Source: Salipaludibacillus daqingensis
Lineage (GTDB): Bacteria > Bacillota > Bacilli > Bacillales > Salisediminibacteriaceae
Length of the DNA: 64,000 bases
NCBI RefSeq assembly: GCF_029891575.1
Contig: NZ_JARZHF010000006.1
Coordinates: 186,001-250,000 of the forward strand
Reading direction: 5' to 3'
This document shows, one piece after another, positions 35,545-45,240 of this stretch; positions within the stretch are counted from its first letter, which is position 1; every line of letters starts with the position of its first letter. A program made the position numbers and the translations under genes. The notes beneath the pieces were generated by a model. The model worked only from the letters and a program-made list of their open reading frames with translations. It did not search any database and was not told where the DNA came from.

Positions 35545-35988
35545 ATGTCAGAGTACAAAAAATTTAATGTAGTGTATAAGGGAAACGTAAAAAAATTTGA
35601 AGAACAAATTTTAATTAATTCTGCTCAAGAAGTAAGAAAAGGTAAGCAAGGGTTATGGTGTAAAATAGCTGATGAATACGCTCGACAACTTACTATCATA
35701 AGTATCAACCCCTATCCGGAGGATAATGATAAGTTGACAGTTGATGCAACACCTCCATCTATAAAACAGATAATTAAACACACATCCTATAAAAACTTTT
35801 ATAGGTGGGGTTTACGAGGTGGTAGGGTAGGGAATTATCGCATCATTTATGCGATACATAACTATCACAAGGTTATTCTGCTTTACCACTTTGATAAACG
35901 TTACAACGGATTAATTAAACGGAATGATCTAATACCGGCTGAGTTGAACTATAAAGATTACTGTATGGATGATCCAAACCTTTATTAA
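35545..35988 (+). CDS. HigB/RelE-like toxin
   Basis: 147 residues, basic. The C-terminal two thirds resemble the RelE/ParE/HigB mRNA-interferase fold: YRWGLRGGRVGNYRIIYAIH and VILLYHFDKR, with basic residues in place of the classic catalytic trio. It is followed 20 bp later by an Xre-type antitoxin gene, the toxin-first order of HigBA. AAAAGGACAAA lies before the ATG. An N-terminal 40-residue extension is longer than in typical HigB. Confidence 0.8.
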   Translation: MSEYKKFNVVYKGNVKKFEEQILINSAQEVRKGKQGLWCKIADEYARQLTIISINPYPEDNDKLTVDATPPSIKQIIKHTSYKNFYRWGLRGGRVGNYRIIYAIHNYHKVILLYHFDKRYNGLIKRNDLIPAELNYKDYCMDDPNLY

Positions 35989-36008
35989 GATGAAAGGAGA
36001 TAAGAATC

Positions 36009-36305
36009 ATGAGCGACTTTTTTAAAAAATATTCTGAAATCCGTGGGGAAGACTACGTGAAAAACCTTCAATTTGAAGGGGAAATAGCTGCACAAATCAA
36101 AACTAAACGACACGAATTAAAAATGTCTCAACAACAGTTGGCTGATTTAGCTGAGATCCCTAAGTCTACAATTGGTAGAATAGAGGCGGGACTAACTAGT
36201 CCGAAATTAGAGACATTACTGAAAATATCTAAAGTACTAGAAACACCATTTGTTATTGATGGAACATTAGATAATGATAACAATAATTTATATGTACAAA
36301 CGTGA
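36009..36305 (+). CDS. Xre-type HTH antitoxin (HigA-like)
   Basis: 98 residues with a Cro/cI helix-turn-helix (about 30-85; KMSQQQLADLAEIPKSTIGR). It follows the RelE-like toxin gene by 20 bp and has AAAGGAGA upstream. It should neutralise the toxin and repress the pair. The short N-terminal helix probably contacts the toxin. Confidence 0.85.
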   Translation: MSDFFKKYSEIRGEDYVKNLQFEGEIAAQIKTKRHELKMSQQQLADLAEIPKSTIGRIEAGLTSPKLETLLKISKVLETPFVIDGTLDNDNNNLYVQT

Positions 36306-36344
36306 ATGGCAACTTGGAGGTGTGCCTGTCACTCCAGTTCGTCA

Positions 36345-36400
36345 TGAAGAGTAAATGGGAGCGGTTCTCATGCGGCAAAAGAGCCGAAACTTTGCTTAGC
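36345..36400 (+). repeat. Dispersed GCGGTTCTCATGCGG repeat, full copy
   Basis: GTAAATGGGAGCGGTTCTCA then TGCGGCAAAAGAGCCGAAAC and TTTGCTTAG, about 40 bp after the antitoxin stop. Confidence 0.85.
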
Positions 36401-36427
36401 CATGCGTTTGTTCCAATCCCGAGTATT

Positions 36428-36515
36428 CTGAAAAACGACCTGAAGTGAGCGACAAACACGTTCAGGTCGTTTTTATGTGGCAAAACTTTCGATTGATTCC
36501 TTAAAGAATCGTTCC
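36428..36515 (-). terminator. Intrinsic terminator inside a dispersed repeat (copy B, inverted)
   Basis: Stem AAAAACGACCTGAA (36431-36444) with TTCAGGTCGTTTTT (36461-36474). Read on the minus strand, the flank TCAATCGAAAGTTTTGCCAC precedes it, as in copies A, C and D. It sits 3' of the YVTN gene on that gene's strand. Confidence 0.85.
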
Positions 36516-36525
36516 CTTGATAACG

Positions 36526-37980
36526 TTAATTCAAAGTAATTTCTAAAGGATGATTTATAAATGGTTCGAATCTTAATGAGAGTTTATCTTCAGGTTTTGC
36601 CAACAAAGCTATGTTATCATCTGAAACTTTCTCAAATATAGCCAAATATTGAGGGTGATGAGAATCTTGACTTAATTCGATCCATTTTGAAATTGGAATC
36701 TCGACTCCTTGAGTGGAAGTAAGTACGACATTTTCAGCAAAGGGATTGGATGAAAGGTCACCAGAGTGTGTTTCCAACTCTATTTTTAATGTGAAATATT
36801 TAAAAGGATTTTCTCCTACCTCATTTTGAACCAGTGTTTTCGTCTCACTGTGATAAGGTGAAAGAACTGTAGCCGATATATTTACGTTTTCAGCAGAAGT
36901 TTCGCCTTCCATCAAGTTATTTTTCTTCATTTCATCACTCTCGTTGTCTTCGTTGGAAATGCTATCTTCTTCTACCATGCCTTTTAACGTCATCTCATGA
37001 GGTTCACTGCCTAACACCATCTCTTCGACAATCGAATAATCATTTTGGTCTATGATAACTAAAGTGTTGGATTCCCTATGAGTGACAAATGCTATTTCAT
37101 CTTCTGGTGAAAAAGATATGTGATTTGGATAGGAGCCAGTGTCAATCGTTTCTATGATGGAAAGTGTTTCCGTATCAATCACGGATACATCATTGGAATG
37201 GTTGTTAGCGGTCCAAACTTGTTTCCCGTCATTTGTGACTGTTACTCCGTGAACACCTTCTCCAGCTTCTATTTCATCAACGACTTCAAATGTGTTCATA
37301 TCAATGACGGTTACCGTATTCGATTCAACATTGGCTGCATAAGCATAATCATTTAAAGGACTTAAGGCGACTTCATTAGGAACGTCACCCACATCAATTG
37401 TTGCTAAAACTTGAAAAGTGTAAGCATCGATGGCACTGACCGAGTTTCCATTAACATTTGCCACCCAAACTTGTTTTCCATCATTAGAGACATCGACATG
37501 TGCAGGACCATCATCTGTTTCCATGCGGGTGATCTCAGTAAAGTTCTCTGTATCGATCACTGCTAATGTTCCCCCTTCTTCACCAAGCCCGCTCATTAAT
37601 GAAACATAAAGGAAATCTTCGTTTGGGTGAATGTCAATCCCATGAATGCCTTCTTCAAACTCCATTTCATTTATCGTTTCCTGTGTTTCGAGGTCCATGG
37701 CACGAAGACTTTTTCCTTGGAAACCTGTACCATAGTACAAAGTTTGTCTCTCAATAGATTTAGCAATACCATGAGATAATTGTTCCGTTTCTGTCGGTAT
37801 GGACATTATCGGTTCATCTTGGATGAGATCAACTTCTGACACCGATCCATCTCCTGCATTGGCTACGTAAAATACAGGAGAAGAAAGCTGTTTTGTTTGG
37901 AGTGAAATATAAGAGATGATTCCTGCAGATACGATGATAAAACTAAAGATCACCATGATTAATTTATTGTTTTTAAACAT
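36526..37980 (-). CDS. YVTN-repeat beta-propeller membrane-anchored protein
   Basis: 484 residues. An N-terminal membrane helix (about 8-28) could anchor it outside the cell. Seven or so YVTN-type blades of about 42 residues cover residues 35-335 (FYVANAGDGSVSEVDL, VWVANVNGNSVSAIDA, AYAANVESNTVTVIDM, VWTANNHSNDVSVIDT). A C-terminal beta domain (about 370-484) resembles an immunoglobulin-like fold. Such propellers are often surface, cell-wall or metal/redox-linked proteins. GAGGAGGT precedes the ATG. Function unknown. Confidence 0.85.
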   Translation of the reverse strand: MFKNNKLIMVIFSFIIVSAGIISYISLQTKQLSSPVFYVANAGDGSVSEVDLIQDEPIMSIPTETEQLSHGIAKSIERQTLYYGTGFQGKSLRAMDLETQETINEMEFEEGIHGIDIHPNEDFLYVSLMSGLGEEGGTLAVIDTENFTEITRMETDDGPAHVDVSNDGKQVWVANVNGNSVSAIDAYTFQVLATIDVGDVPNEVALSPLNDYAYAANVESNTVTVIDMNTFEVVDEIEAGEGVHGVTVTNDGKQVWTANNHSNDVSVIDTETLSIIETIDTGSYPNHISFSPEDEIAFVTHRESNTLVIIDQNDYSIVEEMVLGSEPHEMTLKGMVEEDSISNEDNESDEMKKNNLMEGETSAENVNISATVLSPYHSETKTLVQNEVGENPFKYFTLKIELETHSGDLSSNPFAENVVLTSTQGVEIPISKWIELSQDSHHPQYLAIFEKVSDDNIALLAKPEDKLSLRFEPFINHPLEITLN

Positions 37981-38182
37981 CTGTTTACCTCCTCAAATGG
38001 TTTTGTTTATTGACGACTATATATAAGGTAACGAATAAATATGGAAAAACAGTGTAGTTGTCAAAATACGCTGTTAGATAAATTTATTAATCAAATTATA
38101 ATGGTTTATCGTATCTTCATGCTTTCACCATAATTTCTTCCTATACTGAAGGGGACTGAAAAAAGTAGAGGGGGAGAATGGT

Positions 38183-38389
38183 ATGGAAAATTTAGCATTT
38201 TTGATTTTACTTATTTGTCCATTAATGATGGTAGGGATGATCATTTTTATGAGAGGAACTCATGGGAAAGAAAAACAAACGAATCAAAATAGTGCACAAG
38301 CAAAAGATCTCCAAAATAATTTAAATACACTCAAAGAACAGAATGAGCATCTCGCTAGAGAAATTGAATCTCTTAAAAGAACGCAATAA
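38183..38389 (+). CDS. Small membrane protein with coiled coil, 68 aa
   Basis: Not characterised. An N-terminal helix (LAFLILLICPLMMVGMIIFM) with the motif CPLMM resembles the DUF2933-type small proteins found near metal-handling genes in Bacillaceae. A short coiled coil follows (LKEQNEHLAREIESLKR). Ribosome binding site AGGGGGAG. First of three similar small genes. Confidence 0.7.
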   Translation: MENLAFLILLICPLMMVGMIIFMRGTHGKEKQTNQNSAQAKDLQNNLNTLKEQNEHLAREIESLKRTQ

Positions 38390-38461
38390 TAGTTGCGGCT
38401 GATCAGCTTAATGTAACGAATCATAGATTTTATCGTGAGTCATGAAAAGGGAGGTGCGGAA

Positions 38462-38734
38462 GTGGAATTTACAACGATAACCTTTTTTTTAGTAATTGTC
38501 TTTATTCTCATGATGCTTTTCTGTAGAAAAGGGATGAAAGTTTCTAGTGGTGGTTGCTGTGGAACAAAGGGCGAAAAGAAGAGTTCGGCACAAAATGATC
38601 AGCGAAACGCTCATTCTAACAACAATTGTCATGATTCTTCATCTAATATGAGATCTTATCAATCTCAAATGGATACGATAGAAAAGGAAAATAACGAATT
38701 AAAAAAACAAATAGAAGAGTTAAGAAACGAATAA
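38462..38734 (+). CDS. Small Cys-containing membrane/coiled-coil protein, 90 aa
   Basis: Begins at GTG 38462, chosen for AAGGGAGGTG just upstream; the GTG at 38435 has none. A membrane helix (about 2-22) is followed by a CCG motif (SGGCCGTKG), a low-complexity hydrophilic stretch and a C-terminal coiled coil (IEKENNELKKQIEELRNE). The paired cysteines could bind metal or form a disulfide. Unknown function. Confidence 0.7.
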   Translation: MEFTTITFFLVIVFILMMLFCRKGMKVSSGGCCGTKGEKKSSAQNDQRNAHSNNNCHDSSSNMRSYQSQMDTIEKENNELKKQIEELRNE

Positions 38735-38763
38735 CCTACTTAAAACAAAGGAAGGTGTATGAT

Positions 38764-39024
38764 ATGAGTACCGCAATCATTATAGCTCTCATAGCTTTGA
38801 AAGGTGTTTGTTTCATTGTTTGTTGGCGCGCAGTATCGATGTCTCGAAAGCAAGAAGAAATAGATCAAAACAGTGTGGAACAAATATTAAACGCTGAGAT
38901 ATCAATGGAGGAAGCCAAACATTATGAAAATAAAATGAGTCAAATGATAGAGAAAAATCACTATTTAAAAGTAGAATTGCAGAAATTATCAAACAAAACA
39001 AACCGGGACGGTTTCTCTGGTTGA
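38764..39024 (+). CDS. Small membrane/coiled-coil protein, 86 aa
   Basis: Begins at ATG 38764 with AAGGAAGGTG upstream; the frame extends to GTG 38755. A membrane helix with a Cys (GVCFIVCW) is followed by a helical, coiled-coil-like segment (EEAKHYENKMSQMIEKN). Third of the tandem set. Confidence 0.65.
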   Translation: MSTAIIIALIALKGVCFIVCWRAVSMSRKQEEIDQNSVEQILNAEISMEEAKHYENKMSQMIEKNHYLKVELQKLSNKTNRDGFSG

Positions 39025-39107
39025 ACGAGTGATTAATGTGTCACTCCTAGGGTTACCCTCCCGGTCATATGAGTTATTGATGGTGATGTGTTAAGAAGAG
39101 AGTATAG

Positions 39108-39146
39108 GGAAGACTGACCGAAGGAACCGTTCCTTCGGTCAGTATC
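39108..39146 (-). terminator. Terminator of the chemotaxis receptor gene
   Basis: ACTGACCGAAGGAAC and GTTCCTTCGGTCAGT form a 15-bp stem (39113-39127, 39129-39143). The same sequence half, CTGACCGAAGGAAC, recurs at 56241-56254. Confidence 0.8.
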
Positions 39147-39153
39147 CATTTCG

Positions 39154-41172
39154 TCAAACTTTAAATTTACTAATTAATAATTGGAGATCTTGTGCTAATT
39201 CTGAAAGACCTTCACTTGACTTTGAAATTTCAATAGTAGAAGCTGATTGTTGTTCCATTGTAGCAGAAACCTCTTCTGTAGAAGCTGAATTTTCTTCAGC
39301 AATGGCCGACAAACTTTGCAACGTATTGACTATTTCGTCTTTAATATTTTTCATTTCTATTCCTGATAAATTTAAATTTTCTACTGCTTTTTCTGAAGAA
39401 GTCATCGCTTCGCTGATGGTAACATATTTTCCTTTTGTCTCTCTAACTGTTTTTTCTTGTTCGATGAGGATAGACGAGACTTTCTCCATGATTTTTACTG
39501 CTTGTTCTGAGTTTGTTTGTAACTCTTTTACTACAGTATCGATCGTTTTGGTAGAAGTAGTGGATTGTTCAGCTAATTTCCTTATTTCATCAGCTACTAC
39601 AGAGAAACCTTTTCCTGCTTCTCCAGCTCTAGCAGCCTCGATTGCAGCGTTTAAGGCTAAAAGATTTGTTTGTTCGGCAATGGTTGCAATGACATTGCTT
39701 GCTTCCCCAATCTGTTTAGAACTATCATTCGTTTTCATGATGCCTTGTTCCACTTCTTTTGTAGCGTGATAATTTTCCTCCGAAATGGTTGTTAACTTGT
39801 CAATTTCTTTGAGACCTTCTGAGACAACTTGACTTACTCTTGCGGAAGCTTCGTTTAGGTCTTTGACCACAGCTTGTTCTTTTTCTACCACTTCGCCTAA
39901 CAGCATAGCTTTGGAAGATCCATCTTCTGTGTTTTGAGCTTGTTCACTAGCACCTGTGGCAATTTCAGAAATGGTCACTGCCACTTCTTCGGAAGCAGAT
40001 GCGGATTGTTGGGAAGTAGCTGTTAATTCTTCGGACGATGCGGCAACTTGAGTAGCTGAATGATTAATCTCTTTAAGGATTTCTCGCAAATTATTTGTAA
40101 TCGTTTGCAATCCGTTGGATAATCTACCTACCTCGTCTTTCTTTTTCAGTAAATGATGTGGGACATCTTCCGTAATATCTAAGTTACTCATTTTATTGGA
40201 ATGTTTCGTAATCGTGATGAGCGGGTTCGTGATCGAACTACCAATGAAAAAAGTAAGGACGATACTCAAAACTAAGATTACCAAGGTTACGATCATTACT
40301 TTGATTTGCAAAGGCGGAATGGCAGATAATACCTCTTCTTCGAATGCGTTAATGACTAAGGTCCAACCTGTCCCCTCGATTTGTGAAAAACCTGCGTAAA
40401 GTTGTTCTCCCTCGTAAGTATAATTTCCAACGCCATTTGTATCTTCTAGAAATTGTTCAAATAAATTGGCTTGGGAAGTCAAACTTGGGTCACTTTCCAC
40501 GCTTTCAATTGGGTTAAATCCTTGGAAGACCAAGTCACGGTTAGGGTGAGCGATAACAGTACCCACTTCATTTACGATATAAGCATACCCTTGTTCGCCG
40601 TACCCCATATCATCAACAATTAAGTTTAAATAGTTTGCATCTCCCACTGCTACTAAAACTCCGGAAATTTCATTATTATGATACATCGGAACAGAGCTAA
40701 CAATGATCATGCGTCCTTCATCATCGTCATTCACACTGATGGAAGGCGGCATCATTCCTCGTTCCCCAGCCATAGAATCATGGTAATATTCTCTCTCGTT
40801 AATGTCTACGATTTCATTATTAATTCCATAAGTATCAGAAAGGTATAAATTACCGTTCAGATCAGAAACGCCAATTCTCAAATAATCAGTTTCTTCGACT
40901 TCATTTAGAAGAATATCCATTTTAACTTCCAATTCTTCCTCAGGGTTGCTTAACTGTTCCATGTTTGTCAGGCCATCTAAATATCTAAATTCACTTTCTT
41001 GTCGGCTTTCCGTTAACCTAGCTCCTTCAGAGGATAATGATTCCAAACCAGACTCCGCTTCATTGACAATAGAGTTACTTGCATCTTGCAGAATGAGAAA
41101 GCCTAAGGATATGGAAATGACTAATATTAGTGTTGAAAATGAGAAAATTAATTTTGTTTTTATACTTTTCAT
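39154..41172 (-). CDS. Methyl-accepting chemotaxis protein with dCache sensor
   Basis: 672 residues. Membrane helix (about 8-28), extracellular double Cache domain (about 35-275; [39 protein letters not shown]), second membrane helix (about 290-312), HAMP (about 312-365), then the long signalling coiled coil with hairpin tip [20 protein letters not shown] contacting CheA/CheW. It senses a small extracellular ligand such as an amino acid, as B. subtilis McpB/McpC do. Ligand not deducible. AAGGAAC precedes the ATG. Confidence 0.95.
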   Translation of the reverse strand: MKSIKTKLIFSFSTLILVISISLGFLILQDASNSIVNEAESGLESLSSEGARLTESRQESEFRYLDGLTNMEQLSNPEEELEVKMDILLNEVEETDYLRIGVSDLNGNLYLSDTYGINNEIVDINEREYYHDSMAGERGMMPPSISVNDDDEGRMIIVSSVPMYHNNEISGVLVAVGDANYLNLIVDDMGYGEQGYAYIVNEVGTVIAHPNRDLVFQGFNPIESVESDPSLTSQANLFEQFLEDTNGVGNYTYEGEQLYAGFSQIEGTGWTLVINAFEEEVLSAIPPLQIKVMIVTLVILVLSIVLTFFIGSSITNPLITITKHSNKMSNLDITEDVPHHLLKKKDEVGRLSNGLQTITNNLREILKEINHSATQVAASSEELTATSQQSASASEEVAVTISEIATGASEQAQNTEDGSSKAMLLGEVVEKEQAVVKDLNEASARVSQVVSEGLKEIDKLTTISEENYHATKEVEQGIMKTNDSSKQIGEASNVIATIAEQTNLLALNAAIEAARAGEAGKGFSVVADEIRKLAEQSTTSTKTIDTVVKELQTNSEQAVKIMEKVSSILIEQEKTVRETKGKYVTISEAMTSSEKAVENLNLSGIEMKNIKDEIVNTLQSLSAIAEENSASTEEVSATMEQQSASTIEISKSSEGLSELAQDLQLLISKFKV

Positions 41173-41843
41173 TATGTTGTTCCTTTCCGTTCATTTTTTA
41201 AATACGTAATTACCTGCGGTTATATATATTAATCTATTGAAATGGTAGTGTGAAAATAGTTAGAAAGCAGAGTAATCATTCAAAGCGCTTAAATCATATG
41301 ATCAGTTAATTAAACTAATCGGGTTCCCTAGAAATCATCTGATAACCCGGCTCATCAACACCGCCTCTCAAAAAGATAAACACTACCTAAATAGTGTTTT
41401 ATAATACTAAAGTATTAGTTCTTAATAATTATATTAAAACCAAAAAAATATATCAATAGTACTATTTAAGGTAAAACCGGACCAAGGGGACGGTTCTTGT
41501 GGTCGAAAAGGAACGGTCCTCTAGTTTTCGTGTTAAGGAAGATAAAACTCCATTTATTAATTGTCATTAATTGCTATACGGTTGACCGATTACTGACCGA
41601 GATAACCGTACTCTTTCTCACTCTGGTAAAATAATTATGGTATAATAGACTCATATTTAAGGGTTTATTTAGGGATGGACAAATATGCAATAAAACGATT
41701 TTTTGCCTACGTCCGATCAAAGTTGAATAGTAGAAATAAATGGTTATAACCAGGTTGAATCTGATTTTTTCAGAGAGGGTAAATCACTGAAAGTGGAGGA
41801 AATTTAGAAGATAGTCGCAGTGCTAATAAATGTGAGGTGACCT
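41173..41843. other. Long intergenic region with repeat and hairpin
   Basis: Contains a hairpin AAACACTA/TAGTGTTTT (about 41383-41402) and a GGGGACGGTTCTTGTGGTCG repeat (about 41486-41505), closed by GGAACGGTCCT as an inverted end. The right part (from about 41570) is probably the promoter region of the operon starting at 41844. No gene is evident. Confidence 0.5.
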
Positions 41844-43373
41844 ATGAATACACAAGAAGAAAATACAGTCATTGATTTCGATAAAGTAATTCATTCCTAT
41901 AGTCAGATCATGAAAGGTGAATTGGGTGAAGTTTATGAGAACGAGCATATTCCTGAGAAAAAACTAATGAATGCTATAAAGTCATATGGGCAAGGTATTG
42001 CTCCGAATAATGTGATAGCACTTTGTGATACAACGACATTTAAGAGTGGAAAAGAGGGATATCTAATCACGAGAGCGGGTTTCTACTACAAAGAGATCCT
42101 TTCAGCACCACTTGCGATTAACTTCAGTGAACTTGTAAAAGTAGAGAAAGTGGAGAAAAGAATTCCACGTAAAAACAAACCGGATAAAATAGAATTACAA
42201 CTTGAAATTTTTGAGAACGATCAAACATTTATGATGGGGATCAATCCCAACTATATTCATGGGGAAAACTTGTATGAGTTTTTAATGGAAGTCATCGAAA
42301 TGAAATCGAAAGGGAACGTCGATGAAACAGATAAAATTGTTATTTTAGAAGATATGCCTGATAAAGTAAAATTAAGTTATCTCAAGATAATCATTTTAAG
42401 TGTGTTGGATGAAGAGAGGGAAATGGATGGGGCCTCATTATCGGAAATTCAAACATTGATGGCTCAGCTCCATTTTGATGTGAATTTAAGAAGCGAAATT
42501 CGTAGCTTTATCGGAGGGTTAAATGAAAAAAAAGAAACCGTTACTTCTTTAGTAGATACGATGGGAGCCAATGTGCCATCTGGTTCAGAGGAAGCTCTTG
42601 AAATCTCTTTAGTGAAAGATCTTCTTCGCGTGAACCGCGTGAAATTTGGTCCTTGCTCCTATCGGGAATTTTCCAATCTTTCTCCTCTTTTGTCTTTATT
42701 TAAGATTGAAGATAAACAGGTGGAAGTCATTGAACAAGGGATTGTTAATGATGAAAAGATCATGCGTGGAGAAGTGAAAGACAATCAAATTATTGAGAAT
42801 GCCAAGGATCTTTCAGCAAAGGCATCGGCAGTGGGCGTCCCTATCGCAGCCATTTACATGAGCGGTAGTGTGGCTGGATTAAGTGCCGCAGGACTGACAT
42901 CTGGGCTAGCAGCTTTAGGTTTAGGTGGGGTGCTTGGGCTCTCCTCGATGGTGACAGGGATAGGAGTCCTTTTGGTCGCAGGGGTAGGCGTATACAAAGG
43001 CGTAAAGTGGTTAACTGGCGGGTCTGAACGATCGAAGACGCAGAAAAGAGAAATCATTATTCAGGGAATTATTAGAAACAATCAAAAAACGATTAATAAT
43101 TTAGCAGAGGACGTGAATCACTTCGCAACACTGGTCGTTGATGTGGCGCTTGAGGCAGAGTTTAATAAGAAGAAGCTAGATAAACTTGGACGAGAGTTAT
43201 CTATCTTCTCGCAAGCTATCAAAAAGTTATCCGAAAAAGGTGTGAACTTGGAAGAGGTTCTACATGGAGAGGAGTCAAACCCCGATGAGCAAATTTCAAG
43301 AGGAGAAAGCCTTGTTAGCTCAACGACATCAACTAAAAAAGACTGGCGATCGGTTACACGATTTATTCGATAA
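41844..43373 (+). CDS. PH-like/TerB-like protein with glycine-rich membrane segment
   Basis: 509 residues, not characterised. Residues about 50-150 look like a bacterial PH-type beta domain (GYLITRAGFYYKEIL then AINFSELVKVEKV). Residues about 160-235, and perhaps to 310, look helical and TerB-like (LSYLKIIILSVLDEEREMDG, then ASLSEIQTLMAQL). Residues 330-392 are a glycine/alanine-rich hydrophobic block (glycine zipper, pore-like or membrane-inserting), followed by a helical tail. GAGGTGACC precedes the ATG. It overlaps the HNH nuclease gene by 89-110 bp. Probably a sensor or membrane partner of that nuclease; function inferred only. Confidence 0.75.
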   Translation: MNTQEENTVIDFDKVIHSYSQIMKGELGEVYENEHIPEKKLMNAIKSYGQGIAPNNVIALCDTTTFKSGKEGYLITRAGFYYKEILSAPLAINFSELVKVEKVEKRIPRKNKPDKIELQLEIFENDQTFMMGINPNYIHGENLYEFLMEVIEMKSKGNVDETDKIVILEDMPDKVKLSYLKIIILSVLDEEREMDGASLSEIQTLMAQLHFDVNLRSEIRSFIGGLNEKKETVTSLVDTMGANVPSGSEEALEISLVKDLLRVNRVKFGPCSYREFSNLSPLLSLFKIEDKQVEVIEQGIVNDEKIMRGEVKDNQIIENAKDLSAKASAVGVPIAAIYMSGSVAGLSAAGLTSGLAALGLGGVLGLSSMVTGIGVLLVAGVGVYKGVKWLTGGSERSKTQKREIIIQGIIRNNQKTINNLAEDVNHFATLVVDVALEAEFNKKKLDKLGRELSIFSQAIKKLSEKGVNLEEVLHGEESNPDEQISRGESLVSSTTSTKKDWRSVTRFIR

Positions 43374-44934
43374 AGCGGAGGAAGTTTCATCGACCTCAAT
43401 GGAACAGAGCACGGAAATAGATAAAGCGGAAGTTCAAATGACGGAGCTGTTTGACCTATTAGGTTTGAACAAGGAAGATGTTTCACAAGTCACTCCGTCT
43501 TCATCAATACTAGAACTTTCACAAGAGGAAAAATCGGCAGCAACAGAAACGATTGGTACATATGACGAACTTCCGCAGATTTCGGAATCAGTGGGCTGGA
43601 AAGATTATCAAAATGAGGTGAAGGAATACCTTATATCTCATGACTTGCAGTTTACCCCTGAACACGAACAAGCTTTGCTGATCGAATGCCGTGATTCTGT
43701 ATTAGATGCTATGATTAAACCTTTTGGGTTGGCTAAATACTTATTCGACGACAAAGAGGGTGGGAATGTCACCACCCTCCACAATGCAGAACAAGGTATT
43801 TATGCGAAGGAAAACGAGAAATACAGTCAAGATATGAGAAACAAGCAATATGATTATAAAAAGTCTGCGGATGACTACCGAAATCGGCGAGAGGAATCCA
43901 AGGATATTTTTACGGATGAATACACGGGGAGAAAGATCCCTCGATTTCGTGCGAATGTCGATCATATTGTCCCGCTAGAAGAATTCCACCGAAAAGGTGG
44001 ATTCATGTTAGGCAAAGACCAGAAACAAGCTTTCGCTAGAGATCAAAGGAATTATGCTATAACAGATCAAAGCTTAAATAAGTCAAAAAATGCAGCGAAC
44101 TTCGATGAGTTCCGCTCGACCCAAGCTAACGGGAGAAAGATAGATAACAAGAAGTTCTATAATATAGATAACCGTCGAGTGAATCCTAAATATAAAAAAG
44201 CAAAACAAGCCACTGATGAGCACCGGCCAACGACGAAACAAAAAGTCACTTATTATTCAACGAATATCGCAAAAACGGGCGCTGTAGAAGCGGCGAACAT
44301 GGGAAAACAACAAGCCATTGGTCTCGTGATGAGAGAACTTGTGATTGCTCTATTTGATGAAGTGAAAGACATCAAAAATCATGGATATAAAAGCGGAGAT
44401 CGCGACAGCTCATTTTTTCAGGTATTAAATAAAAGGTTAACAAGAGTGGCTAAAAACGTGTTAAGCAAGTGGAAAAAAGTGATTGAAAGCTTCAAGGATG
44501 GAGCATTGAGCGGATTTCTCTCAAATATGGTCACGACGTTGATTAACATGTTTATTAAGACCGGAAAACGGACGGTGAGAATGATTAGGGAGGGAATTTA
44601 TTCTCTATTCAAAGCTATTAAGCTATTAGTCCATCCTCCTAAAGATATGACGTTATCTCAAAGGGCTCACGAATCATCAAAACTTATGGCAGTAGGGATA
44701 ACCGTGACAGCAGGTATTGCCTTGGAAGAAGCAGTGGATCAATTCATCGGGAAGTGGACAAGTGTATTTCCGCCACTCAATACCATTGCTAGCGCGCTGT
44801 CTACCGTCATCGTCGGTATTGTGACAGGATTATCAACAGTTCTCATCGTCCATTTATTAGATAAAGCAGATCTCTTCCACGTCCATCATGATAACGAATA
44901 CGAGCACATCTTAAATCAACTAGAAACACTGTAG
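43264..44934 (+). CDS. Membrane-anchored HNH endonuclease-like protein
   Basis: 556 residues from ATG 43264 (GGAAGAGG upstream), or 549 from ATG 43285 (GGAGAGGAG upstream). The N-third is a charged coil. Residues about 215-290 form an HNH-type nuclease: VDHIVPLEEFH (metal/catalytic His233-234 region), NYAITDQSLNKSKNA and a following conserved Asn/Lys set. The C-terminal half has amphipathic helices, then two membrane helices (about 473-497 and 508-533) and a His-rich tail (HVHHDNEYEH). It overlaps the upstream PH/TerB-like gene in another frame, so the two products are co-made. A defence or stress-triggered nuclease is likely; not proven. Confidence 0.75.
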   Translation: MERSQTPMSKFQEEKALLAQRHQLKKTGDRLHDLFDKAEEVSSTSMEQSTEIDKAEVQMTELFDLLGLNKEDVSQVTPSSSILELSQEEKSAATETIGTYDELPQISESVGWKDYQNEVKEYLISHDLQFTPEHEQALLIECRDSVLDAMIKPFGLAKYLFDDKEGGNVTTLHNAEQGIYAKENEKYSQDMRNKQYDYKKSADDYRNRREESKDIFTDEYTGRKIPRFRANVDHIVPLEEFHRKGGFMLGKDQKQAFARDQRNYAITDQSLNKSKNAANFDEFRSTQANGRKIDNKKFYNIDNRRVNPKYKKAKQATDEHRPTTKQKVTYYSTNIAKTGAVEAANMGKQQAIGLVMRELVIALFDEVKDIKNHGYKSGDRDSSFFQVLNKRLTRVAKNVLSKWKKVIESFKDGALSGFLSNMVTTLINMFIKTGKRTVRMIREGIYSLFKAIKLLVHPPKDMTLSQRAHESSKLMAVGITVTAGIALEEAVDQFIGKWTSVFPPLNTIASALSTVIVGIVTGLSTVLIVHLLDKADLFHVHHDNEYEHILNQLETL

Positions 44935-44941
44935 GGGTGAT

Positions 44942-44992
44942 GAATGAGTGGTGAATGGGGACGGTTCTCATGCGGCAAAAGAGCCGAAGTTT
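44942..44992 (+). repeat. Dispersed GGGGACGGTTCTCATGCGG repeat, full copy
   Basis: GAGTGGTGAATGGGGACGGT then TCTCATGCGGCAAAAGAGCC, ten bases after the HNH stop. Confidence 0.85.
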
Positions 44993-45011
44993 GATGAATG
45001 GGAAAGGGAAC

Positions 45012-45057
45012 AAACGGTGATGTATGAAGAAGAGGACTTCAAGCATCACCGTTTTTA
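45012..45057 (+). terminator. Terminator after the HNH gene
   Basis: Stem AAACGGTGATG (45012-45022) with CATCACCGTTT (45044-45054), then TT. Confidence 0.85.
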
Positions 45058-45173
45058 TTGCCGAAATTTTCGAGGAGTGTTTCCGCTAAAAAAGGGGGGA
45101 CGTATTTAAAAACAGCGTCACTTCCATCTCGGTATGAAAATTGGAATTAGAATAAAGTGTGAAAAGCTATGGC

Positions 45174-45212
45174 AAAAAGTTCTCCCTCATCCGTGAAGGG
45201 AGAACTTTTTAT
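45174..45212 (-). terminator. Bidirectional terminator after the zinc-ribbon membrane gene
   Basis: AAAAAGTTCTCCCT (45174-45187) with AGGGAGAACTTTTT (45197-45210), T-run on both strands, 30 bases past the minus-strand stop. Confidence 0.9.
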
Positions 45213-45240
45213 TAAGAATAATTGTATTTTCCAATAAGAC

